DNA of 19,876 bases from Carex sylvatica. Lineage: Eukaryota > Streptophyta > Magnoliopsida > Poales > Cyperaceae. The notes beneath the pieces are model-generated. The model did no database searches and had not been told where the DNA came from. It worked only from the letters and a program-made list of their open reading frames with translations. Of this stretch, positions 10,267 through 19,260 are shown piece after piece. The stretch spans positions 1 through 19,876 of the forward strand of contig CAXKVR010000709.1 of assembly GCA_964058845.1 (NCBI GenBank), read 5' to 3'. Position numbers and translations under genes: made by a program. Every line of letters begins with the position of its first letter. The stretch's first letter is position 1.

Positions 10267-10535
10267 GGAAGATTGTTTGATTTGTTTGCTGTCAGTTGGA
10301 AAACACAGGTAAATAACTGAGAGGAGACGGCGCGGATTTACTTAAAAATGGAGAATTTAGATATATCCTACAGGAACTTTAAAATTACGTACCTTCCCTT
10401 CTAAAATTTGTAATACCATATTCATCTAAATTCTAAAAACTCACAAATTTACTAAATTTATTGTCTTTTAGGATAAAACTCAACCTAAGAAAAATTCACA
10501 TCTATCGTCGTTATTGACTATGAAAAGAGTACCAT
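10267..10535 (-). promoter_or_regulatory. TIM23 upstream region
   Basis: Probable promoter and start of the 5' UTR by position. There is a short GC-rich patch near 10323-10335 and then AT-rich sequence. No TATA box can be assigned with confidence. Confidence 0.3.
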
Positions 10536-10538
10536 TAA

Positions 10539-10684
10539 GGGTCTGTTCGGTGGAACAAAGAGAATGAAAATAAAAATATAAATGCAAAATTTTTGAATTG
10601 AAATTTACTGTTTATATAGGAAAAATAAATTCACTCTGAATAATTTTTTTTTTCCCATGTAAACAGTAAATTCTGAATAGATCC
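10539..10684. mobile_element. Tourist-like MITE, 146 bp
   Basis: The left end GGGTCTGTTCGG pairs imperfectly with the right end CTGAATAGATCC. Both are flanked by TAA (10536-10538 and 10685-10687). A second, nearly perfect 19 bp inverted repeat (10602-10620 with 10654-10672) lies inside, so the whole element can fold back. The ends resemble plant PIF/Harbinger Tourist termini (GGGTCTGTTTGG type). Confidence 0.65.
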
Positions 10685-10687
10685 TAA

Positions 10688-12888
10688 GAGAACGACAGAT
10701 GAAGTTAGATTCATCAATTTACATCCATAGAATAATGTTGCAAAAAATAGCCGTTTAATATGACTAATTGGTTGATTAGTAAGTGGACCAGTGGTGATCA
10801 TCAAACTATTATGAATAGACTTATCGAAAGTGTTTTTACGATAAAATTGACTAATCGGACGATTTGTTTGATTATTATTTTTTTATCTACATTTATTCAT
10901 TATATGTATTTTACTTTGTCTTATCTTATCTAGAACTTTTCTAAATGACAATTTTATAAAATGTTTCTTTTTATGAAAAATGTAGAAGTTAAGCTTCCAG
11001 ATTTCATATATCGATGGTGCCAATTTTACAAAGTTTATTGAAAATAAAATAGTAGAAATAAAAGAAAATAAAATAAAATGGAAAATTATTTACATGCCAT
11101 TGAGGGAATGAAACGGAAAACTAAAAGATGTCTAGTTTATTTGTTGTGCTCAACTTATTCCGGATCTGTGGAAAAACTAGGTTGTGAATTTTGCTAATTC
11201 TATAAAACCTTATTGATTAACAAGAAACTTAAGTTTAAAAAATCATTTGATAAATTTGATAAGCTTAATTAATTATTTTTGATAAATTATGATTATGAGT
11301 ATATGCACATAATTTTAATGAAACGTAAAATTTTCTAAATTTTTTAATTAATCAGCTGCATGATTAATATATTAAAGAGTTGAAGAGCAATATAATATAT
11401 TAAAGAGTTCGAGAAGAAATAAGAAATTGAAGTAAATTTAGATGGCGCATTGAAAGCTAACCAAATTTTAAATGGGTCACGAGTCTTAAATTATCACCAA
11501 GTAATCAATTTTATCCTTAAGATTTATAACAAGTTAGTCCTATTATTATCACCCGTAAAAAAAAAAAAATTACCGTTCAACTGCTAAGTAATTCATCGGT
11601 CCAAATCATTTCAACAGCTGAGTTATTCAGCAGTCCTGGTATTAAAGGAAATTTGATGAGATTGATGATATGGGGGTTTTTTTTTTATGCCACCTATTAA
11701 AAAAATCGGCAAACGCTGACTCTAAAGAAAGTACTTTCATAAAAAAACCGTTTTTTTATGATCTTATTACAAAAGGCTGGGTTCGTCGGCTTATTTACAA
11801 GTATGATATATGATTCAAATTTTTTAGGGCTGACATTTGTTCATAGGGGCAAAATTGATAATTATGACAATAGTAAAAGAATAATTTCGTAATTTTATAT
11901 TCAACTTCTGGAATGGAAATATGGAATGCGAGATAGACAACATTTATATCGTACATATTAAAATAATTAAATTTGATGCATACTATTTATAAAAAAAACT
12001 TGAAAATTAAAACTGTCTACATTTAGTGACTGTGATGAAATATCAAGCAACATTCAATTTAAATTTGATACACATCTAATTTGTGAGACCGACAATGTCT
12101 ATATATAATTTGTTTTTTTTTTATGAGTGAGTGACAACAGTAGCTAATTCAAGAATGAAGAATAGTTGCTAATTCGATTTTTAATTGGATTAGTAGAACA
12201 ATGAACTAATCCTAAAAGATAAACAAAGAATAATAGGTTCTTCATTCAAACACCGAATAACTTAAAAGAATAGTGTTATTTTGGATTAGTGCTATTCTTG
12301 CTCCATCCAAATGCACCCTTAGCTTGATTTGTCAAGGATCTCAACCCTTAAAAAATCAATTATATGTGATTTAACAAACTATAGGATTCGACCTTAAATA
12401 GTTTCATAATAGACTACATCCGTTATCAGGTCAAGAAAACAAGGCCCAGAAATATTGTTGAAATCGTTGGGGCTCCTTTTCAATTTAACTTAACCAAGAT
12501 TTGTCTATGATCCCTTTCTTGACATAATTTGGTCCAATCAACGAGACCGCGACCTTATTACACAACTGTTCCCTCACCAGAAGATAACAAAATAGCGATC
12601 CCTACATATTGGAAGTATCAAGAAACATGTCTAATTTACTCGTAACGTTCTTAAGAAAAATATTAGGAAACATACTAACACTTCTATATTATTTAACTAG
12701 CTTGATATCAAAAAAATTAAAAAGTTATGGATAATTAAGCTATATCCCAGATTAAAGAAAAATATTAATACCAGCAAAAGAGGGAGCCCAAAAAATGAAG
12801 GGACAATAGGAAACACAAATAAACGAGCGAGCCTCCGTTCAAGGTTTCAAAATCTTGGGAGCAAGAGGTAACCCGCATATGCAAATTC
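10688..12888. other. AT-rich intergenic region, no gene recognised
   Basis: About 2.2 kb of AT-rich sequence with homopolymer runs lies between the Tourist-like MITE and the MTA stop. I find no exon-like frame on either strand. The right end should include the MTA 3' UTR on the minus strand. A possible truncated MITE lies at about 12140-12318. Confidence 0.5.
12140..12318. mobile_element. Possible truncated MITE with one recognisable end
   Basis: The right end, read on the minus strand, is GGGTGCATTTGGATGG preceded by TAA, a typical plant Tourist-like terminus. GGATTAGT-type words recur in both orientations inside. I could not find the matching left terminus, so the element is either degenerate or broken and its left limit is approximate. 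Confidence 0.35.
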
Positions 12889-15630
12889 TTATGCTTCAAT
12901 TCCCATGGGCTTTCCTTCGGATGTAGCAAAGCCTGATGGGGTCGGTGGATCAACATCCATAGGTGCACTTGCTCTAGGAGGTGACATGGGCTGAACCTCT
13001 ACATCTGGATATGCAGCTTTAAACCTTGCCCTTAGACCTTCATCTACTAATCTCACACCATTCAACTGATTTCCGAGAGAAAGCCACCTACATACATAGT
13101 CATAGAGAACAAATAATTTTAAAAAAAAAATGAAGTATGAATAAAAGTATAATATTTTCACCTATCAATCAAAAATAAAAATTATGTTATGCATACCCTG
13201 CTTGTGTGTTGTGCATCCTAGCAAACAATTCTAGCTTCCTTGTCCTTGGGCTTATCCTCTCCAGCAACGGGTACATCTGAAATTTTAAAAACAGAAAATA
13301 ACTAAGTCAGATCTACTCAATTAGTACAATTATTCATTTCGTTCATTATAAACTTAACATACCTCATCGGGCTTTCTGCTTGTTTCACGAACTTCAGCTA
13401 CAATAACATCAGTGTCAATATTCCTATTCACCTCAGGATTGCCCTTTATACCCACAAGGCAGTGCTCTTTGCTGTGGTTCAGCCAGTGACCAGTCCGACC
13501 TGTTCGAATGATGCGCTGTAGCTGATTTGTCTTCACCCAAATGATTTCCTCAACTCGTTTGTATCCCCACGCCTCCAAACTGGAACCCACAAAAGATATT
13601 AAGTATGAGAAAACTTATGGATAAAAATACCATCCATTTAAAATGATATACTCACCAATCACGGCCAAGCTCCATAGCACGCCCAGTGACCCAAAGAAAA
13701 ATCAGGCCATCAGTTTGTAATGCTGGGACATTGAGGTTTCTCATCTCATCGTCAGCCATGGTACCATAAGGCAGTTCCATGTGGATATCCCATGGTGGGT
13801 CTGCCATGATAACCCCAAATTGACCCAATATGTCCATCCGGAAGGATCGGATGTCACAATTTATCCACTGGGGCTCACCAAGCTCAACCTCCGAGCAATA
13901 CTCGGCACGTTGTTGTTTCATTGGCCGAGGAGGTGCAAGATTGCCAGATCCCATTATAATTGGAGTTATGTCAGTTGACTGATCAAGCTCATAATGTACG
14001 TACTTACATGTCTGCAAAGTGTTTGAATTTATTGTTTAAATGCATATATATAATATAAAGTTACTGTAAAATCAACGGTTAATAAATGAGCTTGACCTTT
14101 GTGTGTCGGCAGGTATCCAGAAAAGAACAATCACCTAAGTTTGTATCAGTGTGCGGAGCAATGATCCGTCGAAAATGCACCTGTTAAAAAAAGTAAAGAG
14201 TAATTATGTTAAGTTAATGCTCTGAGACATCAAATACTATTTTTTTTAACTAACTCTAAAAATGTAAATGCAATAGAAAAACTTTCTAATTTTCTAGTAT
14301 AATATTGTTATCATACTAGCCTTCTCACATGCAACAAAAGAACCACTTTGGCGCCGGCAGTCCTCTTTGGTCAGATTAGAGCAGTATTCCTTGAGCTGTG
14401 ACCCACCCTTGGTCTTAAACTGAGCAAATAGATGAAATCAACATTAGACTCCAACCGCAAACCTCAATAGATAAAACATAAAACAAAATAAAACAGCCAC
14501 TCGATGAGTCAATCTAAAAAGAAAACACCTCAGAATCAAACCTTTGCGGCAACAGCTGTCTCTTTGGCAGTAGGTCGGTGAATGAGGTCCAAAAGTTCTT
14601 CTCCAGTTTTACTTTGTTGCTTCTCCTTGTAAGTCTTCTTGTTAAGAAGCATTTCTAGATCCTTCAAATCATCTTCTTCAGTTCTCGGTTCATTGGAGCC
14701 ACCACTAGTAGCCCCACCCGACCTGACAATTGGTCTTGAAAGTGGGGTCATGCCCATTAACCCAGGTACCCTGGGGCTACTTCGGTTCATACCAGAGAAC
14801 ATTGGAGACATCATATGTTGGGTTTGGGAACCCATCCATATTTCACTCTGTGATTGCTTCGGTGTCATTGTAACTCCTGTTATACTAGTGTCCTGACCTG
14901 AATTCAAGTTACTCGCATCCAATTCCACCTCATTGTTACTATTACGATTAGATGTTTCAGGTAATTCTTTCAAGAGCCTACTTCTGTCAATGCCCCAGAC
15001 CATTATAATGGGTCGATCACCTCCAAGTGAGAGTTCCTCGAACTGGATACTTCCGTTCTCCTCTCCAATTCTCCTGAGAGCCATCTCCACTGCTTGAACA
15101 GATCCACCCAACCTGTTCGAAAGCTCTGCCAGTGCAGCTCTCTCTGTAGGGCCCACTGATGACTGGTCGTTCTCCAGCCGCCGTAGCAGAGCTGCCGAGT
15201 CGATCTCAGTGAACGGGACAGACTCGAGGAGGCACACTGCCACCATTGTTCGAACAACGGATAAACAATCGGTGGAATTAGAAGGGGATGGAGCAGGTGG
15301 CAGCAGTGTTTTATTAGGGTTTATGGGAGAGTGGTTGGAGGGAGAGTAGCAAAGGGGCCGTGTGGGAAAGGGTTTAGGGTTAGGATTCGGTGTGGGGGTA
15401 GGAATAAACGGACGGTGGTTGAAGGCGGAGATTACGCTGAGAGAGAGGTCGAGAGAGGGGATAAGGTCGGGGTAGAGCGGGTGAAGAGAGGAAATCAGGT
15501 CCATTTGAGCCTGACGCCTGGAAGAAATGGAGTCCTCTAATTTCTGGCGGAGTTCTTTCATGGTGGAGATTTCATCGGTGCCGGCGGCGCCTCCGCCGTT
15601 AGCGGTGGTTATCGCTGGTTGCTGTTCCAT
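12889..15630 (-). CDS. MTA: N6-adenosine-methyltransferase MT-A70-like (METTL3 orthologue MTA)
   Basis: Seven coding exons on the minus strand, 15630-14542, 14419-14321, 14180-14097, 14011-13656, 13579-13363, 13276-13197 and 13087-12889, join to 2124 nt and 707 residues; Arabidopsis MTA has 685. MTA is the catalytic half of the nuclear MTA-MTB complex that methylates adenosine in mRNA using S-adenosylmethionine. Exon 1 encodes the long N-terminal region with a Pro/Asn-rich low-complexity part near residues 75-115 and the conserved [11 protein letters not shown] and [14 protein letters not shown] blocks. Two CCCH zinc fingers follow (C376-C384-C394-H398 and C414-C420-C426-H430). The catalytic DPPW lies at 495-498, inside the strongly conserved MT-A70 domain, with [14 protein letters not shown] downstream. 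The second intron is GC-AG. No broken frame is seen. The divergent neighbour is RS31. Confidence 0.96.
14181..14320 (-). other. GC-AG intron (intron 2 of MTA)
   Basis: The exon 2/intron junction on the minus strand reads GAGAAG|GCTAGT and the acceptor reads AACAG|GTGCAT. Using the nearby GT (in GTATGA) as donor would shift the frame and destroy the second zinc finger. Only the GC donor keeps C376-C384-C394-H398 intact across the junction. The donor context AAG|GC-AGT matches what is known of GC-AG introns, which need a strong surrounding consensus. Confidence 0.85.
15313..15384 (-). repeat. Telomere-like motifs inside MTA exon 1
   Basis: Two telomere-type words lie in the coding strand, one at 15370-15384 (CCTAACCCTAAACCC) and one at 15314-15323 (TAAACCCTAA). 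They encode part of the Asn/Pro-rich low-complexity stretch NPNPKPFPT and the following INPNKT. They may be chance products of that composition. Confidence 0.5.
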
Positions 15631-15742
15631 GAGATCGCTTCTGCTGAAGTGCTGAGCGGAAGACCGTCTTTTCTCTTCTCTTGTTATGTTGTTCTTTTTT
15701 TTAAAAAATAAAATAAAAAAAGCCTATGAGTATGCACTTCGG

Positions 15743-15937
15743 AGTAGGTCCGATGCCCATTGGACCTACTTTGGTTCGATGGGTTATCTGGCCATCCAAA
15801 TGAATCGAGATTCGTGCGCTCCGCATTAAAATCCGTATAATTTTTATCAATTTCCGTGCGCACAGATCTTAGTTCTAATTGTACGGTGATAGAGCTAATT
15901 AAACCTAAAAGTAGGTCCAATGTCCATCAGACCTACT
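15743..15937. repeat. Small element bounded by two self-palindromic 28 bp repeats
   Basis: Two copies of a 28 bp palindrome of the form AGTAGGTCC-loop-GGACCTACT occupy 15743-15770 and 15910-15937. They differ by three positions when aligned inverted and four when aligned direct. The similarity continues a little way inward in the inverted alignment (CCTACTTTGGTT against CCTACTTTTAGGTTT). This suggests a roughly 195 bp MITE-like insertion, or a duplicated regulatory palindrome, on the MTA side of the shared promoter. Confidence 0.6.
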
Positions 15938-15966
15938 CTACTCTAGTATGACCAATCTAATTTAAA

Positions 15967-15996
15967 TGGGCCTTAATTGGGCCATTTTCAGGCCCA
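15967..15996. promoter_or_regulatory. Three clustered site II (TGGGCC) elements
   Basis: TGGGCC occurs at 15967-15972 and 15978-15983, and GGCCCA (its reverse) at 15991-15996. Site II elements are known TCP-factor targets in plant growth, ribosomal and mitochondrial genes. Being in both orientations, they could serve either MTA or RS31. They lie about 70-100 bases upstream of the RS31 TATA box. Confidence 0.65.
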
Positions 15997-16063
15997 ACTC
16001 TTTTAGTTCCTAACAAGGCAATGACCGATTAGGTTCCTGATTCCAGATAACTCTTCTCCTAAA

Positions 16064-16071
16064 TATATATA
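16064..16071 (+). promoter_or_regulatory. TATA box of RS31
   Basis: TATATATA followed by GGCC stands 193 bases before the RS31 ATG. Transcription would be expected to begin near 16095-16105, within a sequence containing AACTATCACGA. Confidence 0.6.
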
Positions 16072-16155
16072 GGCCGCTTTATTAAATCGAACTATCACGA
16101 ATCCTTTATTATACTCGCAGGTTTCTTCATCTCCGAAGAGAAAAATAATAACAAG

Positions 16156-16251
16156 GTATCCGTGTTTTCTAGGGTTAGGGTTTTTGTGTTTTTCCGTATT
16201 CGCCGATATGTATCCTCATCTTTTTTCCTAATCGATTTCTTATTGATTTAG
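16156..16251 (+). other. Probable 5' UTR intron of RS31
   Basis: ACAAG|GTATCC at 16155/16156 and GATTTAG|GGTTTGG at 16251/16252 flank a T-rich stretch. The segment contains the telo-box AGGGTTAGGGTTT at 16171-16183, and a second AGGGTTT spans the acceptor. The ATG lies 12 bases into the second exon. The intron is inferred from splice-site quality only. Confidence 0.5.
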
Positions 16252-16263
16252 GGTTTGGAAAAG

Positions 16264-18982
16264 ATGAAGCCAGTTTTTTGTGGGAATTTGGATTATGATG
16301 TTCGCTATTCCGAGATTGAGCGCGCGTTCTCCAAATATGGAAAGATTGAGCGCATCGATATGAAGTCTGGTAAGTCGATTCCTTCTTATGCCTACATCTT
16401 TTCATTAGAAGTTAAGAGGTATGGAATAATTATTTGCATTGATGGAGTCAAAATATTATTTATATCAACTTCTCATTTTTGTTTTGGTTAATAAAGTTTC
16501 TCGTCGCATGTAATATAGGATCCCTTTAGATTTTATTTTCGTCTGACTCTGTACATGACACAAAATTTGTGTTTGGTTTTTTGAGAGCTGGTTTTAGGTT
16601 TGGGTCAGGTGGGTGAAGAATGTGGGTCATCTTTTGGGTTATTTTTGTTTGATAAAGTTGGTTTGCAGCTGGTGTGACTTCTTTTTGATCAGCTCAGCTT
16701 GCATTGATAGGATCAGTAGATTGTTAGTTGGCTTTAGCAGGGCTTGGGGGACTTGTGTTCAGATGAATTTGAGGTACCAATTTGGTTGGAATTGTTTCTG
16801 GTTTGGGGTTCATAACTGCATATTCTGGTAATAGTGGGTTAGGTTGGGTTCATCAAATTCGTAAGCTCAATTGCTTTGTAAACTATCATGATTGGTTTAA
16901 GGTTAACAGGATAATCAAGTGATGTCAATGTCATTCCTTCATAGTGATATAAATTATAAAGACAGTTTATATTTAAAAAGTTTGCTATGGCGCAGGAACC
17001 ACCCATGTAAAATAAAGCTCAATCAGGGTTCCCCAACTGTTATGGTATACATTTTACATGGATTGAACTTAACCAATGCCACATCAGCTTTTTCTATTTT
17101 GCACTTGGTCGTATTCTTCTCATGGTCTCCTCTAATGCCACACTAATTCCATGGTCAACCAAAGGGCCCTTGTCTTCATGCAATGTGCCATCTCACATCA
17201 TGCCATGAATAACACCATCATGCCATGCCTAGTGAGACAATGACATCACATGCCATTAGATACATCTTGTTCTGCTTGTTGTAATATTAGAATGCTTCCG
17301 TCATGGCATTGGTGCTGACTTGTTTCATCCTGTCATGATGCCTGAGCTCCCATGCCATGCTGTTTTCAGGCCAATGAGTTAGAGTCTTGGCATGCCACTT
17401 TGCAGAAACGCATTTTGAGTAACAAATCAGGGTTTGTTGAACTATCACAAGCCAACTTGCCATCCTTTCCATGCAATGTTCAGATTACTTGTTTGATAAA
17501 CAAGGTTCACAGCACCATCAGTTATGGGCCCAACCTTTGCCATCATATCATACGTGTCCTATGTTTGCTCCATTAACGGTGAAGCATGTCCAGAAACATC
17601 TTGTTTACTTTGGTTTTACCTGAAACAACACACTGATTCGTAGTGGAGACTCCTATCTATTCACTTTAAATGTTCTCCGGACTGTTACTGATAAGTGCAG
17701 GTGCAGTACCTTTTTTTGATATTCCAGCAATTCTAAAAGAGTAAAAAAAGTTCTATGTATTTGTTGAATTGTTTTTGTCATTTAATTGCCACTTCTCTTT
17801 CCTTTACTATATGCATGTCTTTTCTTTATCTGTTTGCCTAACAACATAATTTACTTTTTGCAGGGTATGCGTTCATCTATTTTTTTGACGAACGAGATGC
17901 TGATGATGCTATAAGAGCACTTGATAACACACCTTTTGGCTATGGCAGACGCAGACTAACCGTCGAATGGTCAAAGGTGACTATTGACTCTCCTTTAACC
18001 CTAAAATGTTAACTGTGGAAATTTGATGGATGACTTGTTAAAATTTCCTTGTTATAACAGCAAGGAGAAAGAGGCCCCGGCCGTGACAAGCCGCCAGCAA
18101 ACACAAGGCCGACCAAAACCCTGTTTGTCATTCACTTTGACCCAGTTAACACAAGGGTCCGTGACGTTGAGAAACATTTTGAGCCATATGGGAAGGTTTT
18201 GAATGTGCGAATCAGACGAAACTTTGCGTTTGTTCAGTTTGAGACTCAAGAGGAAGCCACCAAGGCACTGGAAAGCACTCACAACAGGTTCTTGAAAATA
18301 ATCTTCTTTTGATGGCTTAGTGAATTCAAAGCTGTTTTGTTTGAGCAGCTCTTTGTTAATTGTTCACATACATCCATCTTATTTGTACTGTAAATGCACT
18401 TTTCCATAACCAATCTCTTGTTAAATTGATGTTCGAATCTTGAGGTCCAAATTTTGTTATATGTTCTATTATCTATTATTAATCAATGCACCAAGAAAGA
18501 TAGTAGGAAAATTCACCTAATCATACTTTGACCCAATAATATTGTGGCGGTTTTTGTATTTTACAGCAAACTGCTTGACAGAATAGTGTCAGTGGAGTAT
18601 GCGTTCAGAGATGATGGTGAGCCAGGGGACAAGTATGACAGCCCTAGAAGAGGTGGTGGTGGATATGGAGGGCAGTATGATGATCCATATCGCCGCTCGA
18701 TCAGCCCAGATTACCGCCGACCTCGCGCCAGTCCTGATTATGGAAAGCGCAGGAGCCCTGTGTATGACCGCTATGCCGCGCACTCGGCCTATGATCGTCC
18801 AAGGAGTCCTGACTATGGTTACAGGAGTCCTGGTTACGGCCATGGTCGTTACAGGAGGTAAAAGTTGCATAATATTTGCTCCAAATCATTATGGTCTTTT
18901 AGTTTTTGGTATATGGCTAATATTTGTTTTTTTTACTAAAATACTCAGTCGAAGTCCAGTCAGAAGATCATCCAGGGCTTGA
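16264..18982 (+). CDS. RS31: Serine/arginine-rich splicing factor RS31
   Basis: Coding exons 16264-16369, 17864-17976, 18061-18287, 18567-18857 and 18949-18982 join to 771 nt and 256 residues; Arabidopsis RS31 has 264. It is a nuclear pre-mRNA splicing regulator of the plant-specific RS subfamily. RRM1 covers about residues 1-73 with RNP2 VFCGNL (4-9) and RNP1 GYAFIYF (36-42). RRM2 covers about 92-165 with RNP2 LFVIHF (94-99) and RNP1 RNFAFVQF (126-133). The C-terminal region has Gly-rich and then repeated SPDY-type units ([31 protein letters not shown]) and ends [11 protein letters not shown]. The start is the ATG at 16264; the frame extends three codons upstream without ATG. RS31 genes are known for light- and sugar-dependent alternative splicing in a long early intron, and this copy has a 1.5 kb intron at the same place. 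Confidence 0.95.
16669..16827 (+). other. Second candidate poison exon in RS31 intron
   Basis: The acceptor GGTTTGCAG|CTGG follows a T-rich tract with an acceptable branch region, and a donor ATTCTG|GTAATA follows 159 bases later. Read from the upstream exon the frame meets TGA at 16686-16688 after six codons. Confidence 0.35.
17076..17397 (+). repeat. Cluster of ATGCCA hexamers in RS31 intron
   Basis: ATGCCA starts at 17076, 17135, 17200, 17220, 17250, 17352 and 17392, and its reverse TGGCAT at 17304 and 17388. Nine copies in about 320 bp is far above what AT-rich intron sequence should give. The spacing is irregular, so it is a motif cluster and not a tandem repeat. Confidence 0.7.
17370..17504 (+). 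other. Candidate poison exon in RS31 intron
   Basis: The acceptor CTGTTTTCAG|GCC at 17369/17370 is strong, and the donor AACAAG|GTTCAC at 17504/17505 is acceptable. Joined to the preceding exon the frame reads Gly-Gln-stop (TGA at 17375-17377). Inclusion would truncate the protein inside RRM1 and mark the mRNA for nonsense-mediated decay. Confidence 0.4.
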
Positions 18983-19260
18983 AGATTGTCTTTTCATGCA
19001 TCTCGGGCGACCGAAGAAGGCAGCTTGTCTCAACCTCTTGATGATTTCTTTTTAATTTTGAGATGATGAGTAGTGACTTTGTAATAGGGATCTTGTAGTT
19101 TCCTGTGGTCTGTTAGCTACTGTTGTAGTGCATGTCAAATTTGTGGTGTCATGATTTGAGTTGAATATTATTATTGTGATATCTGCCCATCTTTACAATT
19201 TGCAGTGTTATATATTGCGATGTCTGCTATATCTTTAATGAATTTTGTTTAAACAGTTTA
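18983..19260 (+). other. RS31 3' UTR region
   Basis: T-rich, non-coding sequence after the RS31 stop, with repeated TTGTGATAT/TTTGTGGTG words typical of plant far-upstream polyadenylation elements. No exact AATAAA is present, and AATGAA near 19238 is the nearest variant. Confidence 0.4.

Larger units (their letters stand above)
15631..16263. promoter_or_regulatory. Divergent promoter region between MTA and RS31
   Basis: The two start codons are 633 bp apart and face away from each other. The interval holds the MTA 5' UTR, the inverted-repeat element, three site II motifs, a TATA box and the RS31 5' UTR with a probable intron. TATA-like sequence is clear only on the RS31 side. Confidence 0.7.
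16370..17863 (+). other. Long, probably alternatively spliced intron of RS31
   Basis: The 1494 bp intron interrupts the RRM1 coding sequence just before RNP1 (AAGTCTG|GTAAGT to TTTGCAG|GGTATG). It contains at least two internal acceptor-donor pairs that would add stop-containing exons, 16669-16827 and 17370-17504, and a cluster of ATGCCA words upstream of and into the second. In other plants this intron of RS31 yields non-productive isoforms, so the same is inferred here. Confidence 0.7.

Noticed and set aside
14639..14896. 85-codon plus-strand frame opposite MTA exon 1
   Set aside because: It is the shadow of the strongly supported MTA coding frame and has no recognisable protein character. 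The same holds for the plus-strand frames at 15331-15540 and 13781-13978 and the minus-strand frame at 15003-15257.
18425..18445. GTTCGAATC resembling a tRNA B box
   Set aside because: It lies in RS31 intron 4, and no A box or cloverleaf can be formed around it. The GGTTCGA at 15773 was dismissed for the same reason.
18589..18982. Long frames overlapping RS31 exon 5 in other frames and on the minus strand
   Set aside because: They arise from the low-complexity RS/SP-repeat coding sequence. Only the RS31 frame splices consistently and matches a known family.
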